Source: an uncultured bacterium
Lineage (GTDB): Bacteria; Bacillota; Clostridia; Peptostreptococcales; Anaerovoracaceae
Length of the DNA stretch: 39,426 bases
NCBI GenBank assembly: GCA_905214225.1
Contig: CAJMLL010000021.1
Location: 1 to 39,426, forward strand
Direction: 5' to 3'
Numbering within the stretch: position 1 is the stretch's first letter; each line of letters begins with the position of its first letter. Under the pieces are notes generated by a model. The model saw only the letters and a program-made list of their open reading frames with translations. It did not search any database and was not told where the DNA came from. Made by a program: the position numbers and the translations under genes. Below are positions 1 to 7,333 of this stretch, one piece after another.

Positions 1-55
1 TTCATGATCAACAGTGTTTTATTTTTTCACTGTCTCTCATAAAGGGAGCATATCA
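1..55 (-). mobile_element. Terminal part of a putative IS3-like element (left window edge)
   Basis: Read on the minus strand from 55, the sequence starts TGATATGCTCCC, continues through GAGAGACAGTG and runs into an A-rich stretch. The same sequence appears on the plus strand from 39374 to the right edge with only a few differences over ~45 bp. A TG-starting end with this layout resembles IS3-family terminal inverted repeats as I remember them; that family call is inference. No transposase is inside the window, so the element body would lie to the left. Confidence 0.5.
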
Positions 56-87
56 CTTCAGCGTCGTGGAAGGGTGGGGTTCTTATT
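56..87 (-). repeat. Dispersed hairpin repeat, copy 1 (truncated)
   Basis: This 32-nt stretch matches 2340-2371 with two or three differences. It begins exactly where the IS-like end stops, so the IS appears to have inserted into the repeat and removed its left arm. It lies 3' of the minus-strand yeiH-type gene, as copy 2 lies 3' of the thrE-type gene. Confidence 0.6.
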
Positions 88-109
88 GTTTCTTGCAATA
101 ATACTTCGC

Positions 110-155
110 ACGGTGATGACAGGAAATCCCTCGCTGATCACCGTATCTGGTGATC
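110..155. other. Mutually exclusive hairpins 3' of yeiH
   Basis: ATCACCGT (137-144) can pair with ACGGTGAT (110-117), and the overlapping GATCACC (136-142) can pair with GGTGATC (149-155). The two hairpins share an arm and cannot form together. The site lies just after the stop of the minus-strand yeiH-type gene. No T-run follows, so a plain terminator is uncertain. Confidence 0.35.
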
Positions 156-173
156 GCGGAGGATCTTGAATAT

Positions 174-1208
174 TTACCAGATTCCCATCACATGCTGCAT
201 CAGCAGGCTGACGGCGGTGATTCCTGCCCAGCAGCAGGCGCCGAGAAGGATCGGCTTGCCGCCGGTTTTAATAAGTTTGATCATGTTGCTGTTCAGTCCG
301 ATTGCGGCCATGACCATGACGATGAAGAACTTGGAGAGTTCTTTCAGCGGCTGGAACACGTTGGTGCTGACACCGGCGTGCATGCAAATGGTGGTGATGA
401 TCGCGGCGATAATGAAATACAGGATAAACATCGGGAATGCGCGGCGGAAGCTGAAATGTCCGGTACCGGACGCGGTTTCTTCTTTCTTTGCCGTGACGGA
501 GGCCAGAACAAGTGTGATCGGAATGATGGCCAGTGTTCTGGTTAGTTTTACGGTGACGGCCTTATCCAGTGTCGCGCTGCCGAGCTTCCACATGCTGTCC
601 CAGGTAGCGGCGGCTGCGGTTACTGATGAAGTGTCATTGATCGCTGTGCCGGCAAAGATTCCGAAGGCGTGACCGCTTGATGTGCTGAAGCCGATGGCGT
701 GGCCAAACATCGGGAAGAAGATCGCGGCCAGCACGTTAAAGAAGAAAATAACGGAGATGGCCTGGGCGATTTCATCATCGTCCGCATTGATAACCGGTGC
801 GGTTGCGGCGATTGCGGATCCGCCGCAGATGGACGAACCGACGCCGATAAGCGTGGAAATATTTCCCGGGATTTTCATGACGCGGTGCATGATCCAGGCG
901 ACGATGAGTGATGTGCTGATCGTGCAGATGATGATCGGCAGGGATTCTTTTCCCGTGGCGGCGATGACGCCCAGGTTCATGCCGAATCCCAGCAGCACGA
1001 CTGCGGTCTGCAGAATGAATTTTGACGTCCACTTGATGCCGGCCTCTGCCCCGCCCTTATTTTCCCAGAACATGGCGATCACCATGCCTGCGAGAATCGC
1101 GATGACTGCTCCGCCGATGACGGGAAAACGCTGCCCCGCCAGCCATGACGGCACAGCGATGATAAAACAGATGGCAATCCCCTTCATATTCTTCTTGATC
1201 CAGTTCAT
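174..1208 (-). CDS. YeiH-family (UPF0324) putative sulfate/sulfonate exporter
   Basis: A 344-residue integral membrane protein with about ten hydrophobic segments. It matches the YeiH/UPF0324 family in length and in its glycine-rich conserved stretches, for example the segment with SSICGGSAIAATAPVI and a later AGTAINDTSSVTAA motif. Both are hallmark sequences of the family. Family members are predicted to export small anions such as sulfate or sulfite; the substrate is not proven. The start at 1208 has a GAGAGGAC ribosome site nearby. The gene is divergent from a LysR regulator at 1331, the usual arrangement for yeiH with yeiE, so that regulator probably controls it. The family call is firm and the transport direction is inferred. 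Confidence 0.9.
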   Translation of the reverse strand: MNWIKKNMKGIAICFIIAVPSWLAGQRFPVIGGAVIAILAGMVIAMFWENKGGAEAGIKWTSKFILQTAVVLLGFGMNLGVIAATGKESLPIIICTISTSLIVAWIMHRVMKIPGNISTLIGVGSSICGGSAIAATAPVINADDDEIAQAISVIFFFNVLAAIFFPMFGHAIGFSTSSGHAFGIFAGTAINDTSSVTAAAATWDSMWKLGSATLDKAVTVKLTRTLAIIPITLVLASVTAKKEETASGTGHFSFRRAFPMFILYFIIAAIITTICMHAGVSTNVFQPLKELSKFFIVMVMAAIGLNSNMIKLIKTGGKPILLGACCWAGITAVSLLMQHVMGIW

Positions 1209-1266
1209 TTTGTCCTGTCCTCTCTTTCTAAAACCCTGTAAGATATAGTGATTATACCGCGGCCTG

Positions 1267-1294
1267 TTGATAAGTGAAAATTATATATTATAAT
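1267..1294 (+). promoter_or_regulatory. Promoter of the LysR gene
   Basis: TTGATA (1267-1272), a 16-nt spacer and TATAAT (1289-1294) lie 36 nt before the LysR start. A second TATAAT on the minus strand near 1250-1257 would serve the divergent yeiH gene. The two promoters nearly abut, so one bound LysR protein could control both directions. Confidence 0.6.
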
Positions 1295-1330
1295 TTACAT
1301 ATAACAGATTATTATCGATGGAGGTGCGCG

Positions 1331-2218
1331 ATGCTGGATTACAGGGTGGAGACTTTTCTGAAGGTCTGCGAGACGATGAATTATACGCGGGCGTCGAAGG
1401 CGCTGAATATCACGCAGCCGGCGGTTTCTCAGCATATTCATTACCTGGAGAACTATTATGGCGTGACGCTGTTTCGGTATGAGAATAAGACGCTGCGGCT
1501 GACGGCGGCGGGAGAGCTTCTGCGCGACCGTCTGCGAGTGATGCAGAATGATGAGCTGGCATTGACAAAAGAAATCCGCCAGGGGGATTCCGGGAATCTG
1601 CCGCTGTCCCTGGGCGTGACGATGACGGTCGGGGAGTATGCTGTGGTTAAGCCGCTTGCGGAGTATATCCGCCGCCATCCGGAAAGAAATGTCCGCTTAA
1701 GGTTCGGGAACACGGCGCAGCTTCTGCAATTGCTGCGGGCGGGAGAAATTCAGCTGGCGCTGGTGGAGGGCTATTATCCACAGGATGAATATGAACATTT
1801 TCCCTACAGTATGGAGAATTTCATTGCGGTCCGGGGTGTGCAGTATACTCTGGAAAGGCCGGAGATCCAGTCGTTTTCTGACCTTCTGAGAGAACGGCTT
1901 CTGGTCCGGGAGAGGGGCTCGGGAACGCGGAATATTCTGGAACGCTGTCTGGCCGTGCGGGGCCTTGAAATCGACGATTTTCCGCGGCAGATTCAGGTGG
2001 AGAACATGCACACGATCATCGGCCTTCTGACGGAAGGCTGCGGAATTTCCTTTCTTTACGAGATCGCCGTGCGGGAGGAGCTTGCATCCGGGCAGATTGA
2101 GGAAATCCAGATTCCCGGCGTCCATATGACCCATGCTTTTGACTTTATCTGGGAAAAGGGAAGTGCCTACGGCGCGCGCTGTCGGGCGTTCGGGGAGGAA
2201 CTGAAGAGTCTGCGCTAG
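1331..2218 (+). CDS. LysR-family transcriptional regulator
   Basis: A 295-residue regulator. Residues 1-60 form the winged helix-turn-helix, with the family signature around MNYTRASKALNITQPAVSQH. Residues ~88-295 form the periplasmic-binding-protein-like effector domain. The start at 1331 is chosen over an upstream in-frame ATG because GGAGGT lies five bases before it and the domain normally starts near MLDYR. It is divergently paired with the yeiH-type transporter, so by the YeiE/YeiH precedent it is likely the transporter's activator, responding to a sulfur-containing or related anion. A hairpin with a T-rich tail follows the gene. Confidence 0.93.
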   Translation: MLDYRVETFLKVCETMNYTRASKALNITQPAVSQHIHYLENYYGVTLFRYENKTLRLTAAGELLRDRLRVMQNDELALTKEIRQGDSGNLPLSLGVTMTVGEYAVVKPLAEYIRRHPERNVRLRFGNTAQLLQLLRAGEIQLALVEGYYPQDEYEHFPYSMENFIAVRGVQYTLERPEIQSFSDLLRERLLVRERGSGTRNILERCLAVRGLEIDDFPRQIQVENMHTIIGLLTEGCGISFLYEIAVREELASGQIEEIQIPGVHMTHAFDFIWEKGSAYGARCRAFGEELKSLR

Positions 2219-2244
2219 GAGAAGCGCAGCATGAAAACAGAAAA

Positions 2245-2304
2245 CTGGTGCAGATTCTGTCTGCCGGGCACCCCGGCTCAGCAGAAAACTGCACCAGCTT
2301 GTTT
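2245..2304 (+). terminator. Terminator of the LysR gene
   Basis: CTGGTGCAG (2245-2253) pairs perfectly with CTGCACCAG (2289-2297), followed by CTTGTTTT. A second nested stem (GCCGGG with CCCGGC) sits in the loop, giving a long two-storey hairpin. Confidence 0.65.
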
Positions 2305-2329
2305 TATTGCCTGTTCGTTAGACGGCACT

Positions 2330-2371
2330 CCACCCGACGCTTCAGCATCGTGGAAGGGTGGTGTTCTTATT
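2330..2371 (-). repeat. Dispersed hairpin repeat, copy 2 (intact)
   Basis: On the minus strand this folds as CCACC, a six-base bulge, CGATGC, a UGAA tetraloop, GCGTCG and GGTGG. The same sequence from the loop outward recurs at 56-87. It lies 26 nt after the stop of the minus-strand thrE-type gene. It may be a 3'-end RNA element or a REP-like DNA palindrome. Confidence 0.55.
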
Positions 2372-2396
2372 TATATCCGTATAAATATGACCAGAG

Positions 2397-3725
2397 TTAA
2401 CTGCAGTGGCGGAAATGCGGATCCGTCAGAAGCCGTGCGACAACCAGGCCGATCGGCAGCGCGATGACGATCAGCGCGGCTCTGGTCAGCCACAGGGCGC
2501 CGTCTGTAATGTTGGAAAGCGCGATGTAGTAAATGCCGCGGTACATGTAAAGTCCGGGAACCATGATGACGATGGATGGAACTGTGATGGAAATACGCGG
2601 CTTTCCGATCTTTTTGTTGATGACAGACGCGATCAGACCGGCGGTCAGTGCACCGAGAAATGCCGCGAGGCCGATCGGAAGGCCGGCCAGGTCGACCAGT
2701 TCCAGGCGCAGTGTGTTGGCGATCATGCCGACGCCGGCAGCCGTCATGGCCAGTTTATAGGGACTGTTGAACATCAGTGAGAATCCGAACACACCAAAGA
2801 AACTGCAGATGAGCCGGAACAGGCACATGGACAGATTACCGAGCGGAAGCGGTTGGAAATCCGCCGGATGGAACTGCAGAACGTAGGCGGTGACCCAGCC
2901 GGCGCAGGTGGCGATCAGGATGATCAGGAGCGCGTAGGCCAGACGTTCCAGGCCGGAGCGCATATCCTGCTTGGCCAGGTCGATGCCGCCGGTGATCAGC
3001 GGGAATCCCGGAATGATGAACAGCATCGCGCAGATGTAGCCGGCCTGATGCGCCGCTGAAACGCCGAACAGGGCTTCCAGGGCCTTGATGGAGCAGACAT
3101 AGGCCGCGCATGCCGCGGCGACACTGACCAGAATAGCCGCGAACAGTGCGATTTTGTGATCGAGCATTTTCCGGCGGATGAAATTTCCAATTCCTGCTCC
3201 GATGAAGGCGCAGAGCATTTCAAACGGTCCGCCGCCAAGTAAAAATGTAAATGCGCAGCATGCGATTGCCGATGCCAGTCCAGCCTGGAGCGGAGAATAA
3301 TTGCCTTTCAGATTTTTAATGTCATCGAGTTGCTGGTGAATTTCCTTGACCGAGCGGGTTTTGACCTCCTTATGGAATACTCTGCAGTAAGATTCCAGTT
3401 CCGCCAGCTTGTCGGTGTTCACCCCTGACGATTTCAGGGAAAGTGAAGTCGTGATGTGTTCGCCGCCTTCAAAACAGGTGCAGTTAATGGTCAGCAGACC
3501 GACATCTACAGAACATGTAATGCCCAGCGCCATCGCCGCTGTGTTCATGGAGTCGCGGACTCTCCACGCTCCGGTTCCGACCGACAGCATCATCAGTCCG
3601 ATGCGGTTGACGATCGTTGCCTTATCGTGCAGAGAGGCCTCTACGGCCGGCCGGTTGTCCTTTTTTACCTGGTTCCAGGGAATGTCCATATGGATCTTTT
3701 TCAGCAGATGCGGATTCTCAGACAT
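2397..3725 (-). CDS. ThrE-family threonine/serine exporter (fused ThrE + ThrE2)
   Basis: A 442-residue membrane protein. The N-terminal ~115 residues are the soluble DUF1212 part (IGLMMLSVGTGAWRVRDSM and following). It continues with about ten membrane segments covering the ThrE and the smaller DUF3815 halves, here in a single chain. Members of the family export threonine and serine in Corynebacterium; related YjjP/YjjB proteins handle succinate, so the substrate is inferred. I chose the start at 3725 over 3746 because AAAGGGGG stands nine bases before it. A possible promoter upstream (TTGTCC, 16 nt, TATACT) takes its -35 from a GGACAAAA repeat element at 3805. Confidence 0.85.
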   Translation of the reverse strand: MSENPHLLKKIHMDIPWNQVKKDNRPAVEASLHDKATIVNRIGLMMLSVGTGAWRVRDSMNTAAMALGITCSVDVGLLTINCTCFEGGEHITTSLSLKSSGVNTDKLAELESYCRVFHKEVKTRSVKEIHQQLDDIKNLKGNYSPLQAGLASAIACCAFTFLLGGGPFEMLCAFIGAGIGNFIRRKMLDHKIALFAAILVSVAAACAAYVCSIKALEALFGVSAAHQAGYICAMLFIIPGFPLITGGIDLAKQDMRSGLERLAYALLIILIATCAGWVTAYVLQFHPADFQPLPLGNLSMCLFRLICSFFGVFGFSLMFNSPYKLAMTAAGVGMIANTLRLELVDLAGLPIGLAAFLGALTAGLIASVINKKIGKPRISITVPSIVIMVPGLYMYRGIYYIALSNITDGALWLTRAALIVIALPIGLVVARLLTDPHFRHCS

Positions 3726-3804
3726 GAGGAAATGCCCCCTTTTCATTCATTGCCTTGCAGCGATATGTATACAATCGAGTTAAGTATATCACACTATGCC
3801 AGCA

Positions 3805-3838
3805 GGACAAAATCCACCGGGCCGGCGGCCGCCACGGA
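3805..3838 (+). repeat. GGACAAAATCC-type dispersed element, copy 1
   Basis: It starts GGACAAAATCCACCGGGC and continues GC-rich. The same opening occurs at 12082, 19678 and, on the minus strand, from 23405. All copies are intergenic. Confidence 0.5.
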
Positions 3839-3884
3839 TTGAGAACGCAAGTTCATGCATGCACACGAAATCAAGAACAAATGT

Positions 3885-3912
3885 TTGACAAACCCGGAAA
3901 ATCTGCTATGAT
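3885..3912 (+). promoter_or_regulatory. Promoter of the small conserved gene
   Basis: TTGACA (3885-3890), a 16-nt spacer and TATGAT (3907-3912), preceded by TGC. The predicted transcript would start near 3919, about 60 nt ahead of the 3978 start codon. Confidence 0.65.
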
Positions 3913-3977
3913 TAGGGTAGTGGAAAGATGAGTGTGAAAGCTATTACTGATGTGGGATGATGCGTGAGGATGCGGAT

Positions 3978-4247
3978 ATGAAAGTTATTGCGGAGCCTGT
4001 GGATATGATTGCGATGTTCAGAAAGCGGGAGGGATGCCGGCCGGTGCCCTGCCGGTTCCGGTATACGGACCGCAGAGGGGACCGGGTTGAGGTGCACGTG
4101 GATAAGGTATTGCGTATTGAGGATCTGAAAATCGGAGGAATTGACACGTATAACTACACTTGCCAGAGCCTGATCGGAGATATGCTCAGGATTTATGTAC
4201 TGAAATATTTTCTGGCGCAGGCAAGGTGGGAACTCTATAAGATGTAG
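3978..4247 (+). CDS. Small conserved hypothetical protein
   Basis: An 89-residue, mostly beta-strand-forming protein without signal peptide or membrane segment. Sequence such as VPCRFRYTDRRGDRVEV, followed by a C-terminal LRIYVLKYFLAQARWELYKM stretch, resembles a family of small Clostridia proteins of unknown function that I recall but cannot name. I chose 3978 rather than 3957 because GAGGA lies seven bases before it, whereas 3957 has no usable site. A good promoter at 3885-3912 supports a real gene. No role can be assigned. Confidence 0.7.
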   Translation: MKVIAEPVDMIAMFRKREGCRPVPCRFRYTDRRGDRVEVHVDKVLRIEDLKIGGIDTYNYTCQSLIGDMLRIYVLKYFLAQARWELYKM

Positions 4248-4286
4248 AGGAGCAGGAAAAGGTCTGGTCCGGGTGGATATCTCTGT

Positions 4287-4480
4287 CTTAAGAAATTTCA
4301 TTTCTGTTAAGAATTGTTCTTAGAAAATTGCATATTACTGTATAGAAAATAGCACGCTTTCACCGCTTATATGTCGAATATGTGATTACAATGTGACAAT
4401 TACGTGAATGAGCAGTGTCAGCATTAAGAAATCCAAAGTAATTCTTAATAAATCTTATGATTTCTCTTGAATCTTAAGGA
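4287..4480 (+). promoter_or_regulatory. Cluster of CTTAAG-like sites before the amidase gene
   Basis: CTTAAGAA (4287), GTTAAGAA (4306), TTCTTAG (4317), an ATTAAGAA-N11-TTCTTAAT inverted pair (4423-4449), CTTATG (4454) and CTTAAG (4473) crowd this AT-rich stretch. The last one sits between the -35 and -10 of the predicted promoter. This is a likely operator region, probably for a response regulator, but that is inference. Confidence 0.45.
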
Positions 4481-4495
4481 CAGGCCTCCTATAAT
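4467..4495 (+). promoter_or_regulatory. Promoter of the secreted amidase gene
   Basis: TTGAAT (4467-4472), a 17-nt spacer and TATAAT (4490-4495). Transcription would start near 4502, just before the AAGGAGG site at 4511. Confidence 0.75.
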
Positions 4496-4523
4496 GGAAT
4501 CATCATTTACAAGGAGGAAGTCA

Positions 4524-5366
4524 ATGGTACAGAGAGAAAAGAAACACAATGCATTCCTGATGTTCGTTATCACTGCGCTGATCTGCACAATGGTGATGGC
4601 ATTCAGTGCCGTATCCGCACACGCGGCAACACAGAAGGGCACCGTAAATTCCAAGGGCGGCCTGAACATGAGAAGCGGCGCAGGAATGAAGTATAAGGTA
4701 ATCTGCACCATTCCTAATAAAGCATCGGTAACCGTAAAGGGTGTGACAGGGATCTGGTATAAGGTTTCCTATAACGGAAAGACCGGATATGTTGGAAAGG
4801 CACTGGTCAAGACAACATCTTCTGAAGAGGTCTCCAGAAGCAAGTCGATCAGCGATTCCGACTCAGATTCAGATTCCAGTTCTGACAGCAGCTCCGATGA
4901 TGTTTCTGCAGTAATCAACAAGGCTGTTTCCTGGGCAGTTAAGACTGCAAACGATGACAGCCACGGATACAGCCAGGTGCTCTCCAGACGCTGGGGAAAT
5001 ACCGATTATGACTGCTCCACATTTGTTACTTCCGCATACAGAGCCGCAGGACTGACTCTGCAGTATGGTTCTTCCGCCACAACAATGAACTGTGGACTGA
5101 TGAAGACCGTTTACACCGCAGAAGGATTTAAATGGATTCCGTGGAGTAAGATCGGAAGTGTCAGCAACTTGAAGAAGGGAGACGTTCTCCTGGATACAAG
5201 TGCACATACAGAGCTTTACATCGGATCAGGAATGAATGCAGCCGCACATTCCAACCGCGGCCATGCACAGGCCGGTGACCAGACGGGAACCGAAGTGAGC
5301 GTAGCCCGCTACTACAACAATGTCGGTGGTATTCATTGGGACGGTGTTCTGCGATACGTAGGATAA
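4524..5366 (+). CDS. Secreted SH3-domain peptidoglycan hydrolase (Amidase_5/NlpC-P60-like)
   Basis: A 280-residue secreted cell-wall enzyme. Residues 1-34 are a signal peptide ending AHA before ATQK. Residues ~38-98 form a bacterial SH3 domain (LNMRSGAG, GIWYKVSYNGKTGYVG). A Ser/Asp-rich linker (SDSDSDSDSSSDSSSDD) follows at ~108-130. The catalytic domain is residues ~135-280, with HGYSQ, RRWGNTDYDCSTFV carrying the likely nucleophile Cys164, and SAHTEL with likely catalytic His228. The spacing resembles phage-type Amidase_5 domains within the NlpC/P60-CHAP superfamily, which cut peptidoglycan cross-peptides or amide bonds. The start at 4524 is fixed by AAGGAGG at 4511-4517. The short leader and CTTAAG-like sites suggest control by an envelope-sensing regulator. 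Confidence 0.88.
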   Translation: MVQREKKHNAFLMFVITALICTMVMAFSAVSAHAATQKGTVNSKGGLNMRSGAGMKYKVICTIPNKASVTVKGVTGIWYKVSYNGKTGYVGKALVKTTSSEEVSRSKSISDSDSDSDSSSDSSSDDVSAVINKAVSWAVKTANDDSHGYSQVLSRRWGNTDYDCSTFVTSAYRAAGLTLQYGSSATTMNCGLMKTVYTAEGFKWIPWSKIGSVSNLKKGDVLLDTSAHTELYIGSGMNAAAHSNRGHAQAGDQTGTEVSVARYYNNVGGIHWDGVLRYVG

Positions 5367-5575
5367 CGACAAGCGTTGCAGCGTTTGAAAACAGGTGAAA
5401 TGTACGGATATGATACACATCCATGTGGGAAGTTTTCTGTGAAGCCGGATATGCAGATGCGGGGCTCGGGCCTTGCTGAGCGTGCGAAGTTGAGCATGAG
5501 GCGGATCATGTGGATGTGTATATGCGTCTTTACATGGATCTTGTTTGAAAATGAGGTAATGTATCCTGTGGGGTG

Positions 5576-5600
5576 AGAGCGGGGCACCGCTCTTTTTTTG
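5576..5600 (+). terminator. Terminator ~210 nt after the amidase gene
   Basis: AGAGCGG (5576-5582), GGCA loop, CCGCTCT (5587-5593) and a run of seven T. It stops rightward transcription just before the convergent gene ending at 5605. The 210-nt gap back to the amidase stop holds no convincing gene, so the mRNA has a long 3' tail. Confidence 0.85.
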
Positions 5601-5604
5601 TTGC

Positions 5605-6069
5605 CTAAAAGTGCCGATAAAGCGCGCAGACAATGCACGCCGTAATAATGCCAATAATGATGCCGGCGATCAGTTCCGGAACGGTGTGGCCCATGTGTTC
5701 TTCCAGGTCGCTGTCCTGTACGGGGCCGCGGCCTTCTTTCTGGTCGCGGCGCCGCATGCGGTTTAAGACTTTGGACTGCTGGCCGGTGGTGTAGCGGACG
5801 CCCTGAGCGTCGTAGATGACGATGATGGCAAAGAACAGGGCGATGACGAACTGAAAGCTTCCCGTGCCGTAAACGAGCAGCGTGGAAACGGCCAGACCGG
5901 TGACGGTGGCGGAATGAGCGCTCGGCATGCCGCCGCTTGAAGTAAGGCGGTCTGCGGTAAATTCGCCTTTTACGGCGAGGCGGAGCATTTTTCCGCCCTG
6001 GGCGATAAACCATGAGATGACGGTCGCGATGAGGACCTGGTTGTGCAGTAATCCTGTCAGTGCCTGCAT
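5605..6069 (-). CDS. YuiD/DUF212 divergent PAP2-family membrane protein
   Basis: A 154-residue membrane protein of the DUF212 family (Bacillus YuiD type), distantly related to PAP2 acid phosphatases. Characteristic sequences are the N-terminal AQGGKMLRLAVKGEF region, SSGGMPSAHSATVTGLA (with the Ser-Ala-His motif) and the C-terminal GHTVPELIAGIIIGI. There are four likely membrane segments. The function is unknown; phosphatase activity on a lipid phosphate is possible but unproven. The start at 6069 is preferred because AAAGGAAG lies about ten bases before it, while the GTG at 6081 overlaps that site. The gene is convergent with the amidase gene. Confidence 0.85.
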   Translation of the reverse strand: MQALTGLLHNQVLIATVISWFIAQGGKMLRLAVKGEFTADRLTSSGGMPSAHSATVTGLAVSTLLVYGTGSFQFVIALFFAIIVIYDAQGVRYTTGQQSKVLNRMRRRDQKEGRGPVQDSDLEEHMGHTVPELIAGIIIGIITACIVCALYRHF

Positions 6070-6136
6070 GTCAGACGACACTTCCTTTCTTTATCGGTTG
6101 TTGATTAAATTATGACTTTTTATTCCGAAACGTACA

Positions 6137-6162
6137 GATTTACGCGCGGAAAAACGTAAATC
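6137..6162. other. Perfect 8-bp hairpin between divergent genes
   Basis: GATTTACG (6137-6144) pairs with CGTAAATC (6155-6162) across a 10-nt loop. It lies between the YuiD-like gene and the TagG-like operon promoter. No T-run follows, so an operator is as likely as a terminator. Confidence 0.35.
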
Positions 6163-6226
6163 CATACGTATGCATCCCTATATTTTATCATTTTTTCTCC
6201 GTTTTTTCACCCTAAGTACTTCAGGT

Positions 6227-6255
6227 TTGAACTCTGATGCTATACAATGTATACT
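6227..6255 (+). promoter_or_regulatory. Promoter of the TagGH-like operon
   Basis: TTGAAC (6227-6232), a 17-nt spacer and TATACT (6250-6255). It predicts a leader of about 240 nt before the TTG start at 6505. I found no known riboswitch in that leader. It contains GC-rich stretches but no clear gene. Confidence 0.6.
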
Positions 6256-6504
6256 ACTTGAGTTGGAGCCAGTCAGAGGGGCAGACCTGCGGCCTTTTCT
6301 GCATCCAGCCAGGGTCAAGGGCAGACCGCCGCGCATGGGTCCGCCGGGGTTCGACGCATGGATCTTCTGCAGGCATGAGCCGCGCATAAACAGAGAAGCG
6401 CACAGGCATACGTCACAGAGAGAAATGAGGAAGCCGCCGGGGATGCCGCATGCATATGCGGAAAGTGTCTGCAGGTATGCAGGGATTTACAGGAGGAAAA
6501 CAAT

Positions 6505-7314
6505 TTGATTGATACGATTAAGGAAATCGCGCATGATCATGTCGCGTTTCGAAAACAGCTGTTCAAGCTGGCAAAGACGGATATCATCAAAAAGTACCGC
6601 GGAGCGGCGTTCGGATGGGCCTGGGCCGTCATCCGTCCGGCAGTAACGATTTTTGTTTACTGGTTCGCTTTCTCAGTCGGTTTGCGTCACAACAAGAACA
6701 TGTACGGATATACCTTCTTTCTATGGCTGCTTGCCGGAATGATTCCGTGGTTCTATATGCGTGACACACTGCAGGACGGCGCCAAGTCAATCCGGAGTTA
6801 CAAGTATCTGGTTAAGAGAATCAAATATCCGGTTGATACGATTCCGACCTTTATGAGTATGGCAGATCTTCTGATTAATATGATTCTGCAGGCTGCTGTA
6901 ATCGTCATTTACATGCTGGAGGGTCATATGCCGGATCTGTATTATCTGCAGATTCCGCTGTATCTTCTGATGATGTTTGCGTTTTTTACGGCATGGTCGC
7001 TGTTTGCCGGCATGCTTTCTGCGATGAGCAAGGATTTCCTGAACCTGGTTCATTCCGTTGTCCCGGCACTCTTCTGGCTGTCCGGAATCATGTATGATGC
7101 CAACAGCATTACCCAGCCGGTGATCAGAAAGGTTCTGCTCTTCAATCCGGTTACCATTATCGCAAACGGATACAGAAATGCGTTTATCTATAAACAGTGG
7201 TTCTGGGAAAGCTCAGTGGAGCTCCGCAATTTCTGTATCGACCTTATCATCATGGTTCTTCTCGCAATCTGGGCTTATGACAAGCTGAAGAAGGATATTC
7301 CGGATGTACTGTAG
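6505..7314 (+). CDS. Cell-surface polysaccharide/teichoic acid ABC exporter, permease (TagG/Wzm-like)
   Basis: A 269-residue ABC-2 type permease with six predicted membrane segments after a cytoplasmic N-terminus that contains the family-typical LAKTDIIKKYRGAAFGWAWAVIRP. The start codon is TTG at 6505, set by AGGAGG at 6491-6496 with an eight-base spacer. Partnered with the ATPase at 7334, it should move a lipid-linked surface glycan across the membrane, by analogy with TagGH (wall teichoic acid) and Wzm/Wzt (O-antigen). The actual glycan cannot be told from the window because no glycosyltransferases are present. The LCP enzyme at 10444 may attach the exported polymer to peptidoglycan. Confidence 0.88.
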   Translation: MIDTIKEIAHDHVAFRKQLFKLAKTDIIKKYRGAAFGWAWAVIRPAVTIFVYWFAFSVGLRHNKNMYGYTFFLWLLAGMIPWFYMRDTLQDGAKSIRSYKYLVKRIKYPVDTIPTFMSMADLLINMILQAAVIVIYMLEGHMPDLYYLQIPLYLLMMFAFFTAWSLFAGMLSAMSKDFLNLVHSVVPALFWLSGIMYDANSITQPVIRKVLLFNPVTIIANGYRNAFIYKQWFWESSVELRNFCIDLIIMVLLAIWAYDKLKKDIPDVL

Positions 7315-7333
7315 GATGGGATGGTGATAATTG

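Noticed and set aside
5376..5576. 66-codon frame between the amidase stop and its terminator
   Set aside because: It has no ribosome site, unlikely composition, and lies in the mRNA tail; a small RNA cannot be excluded.
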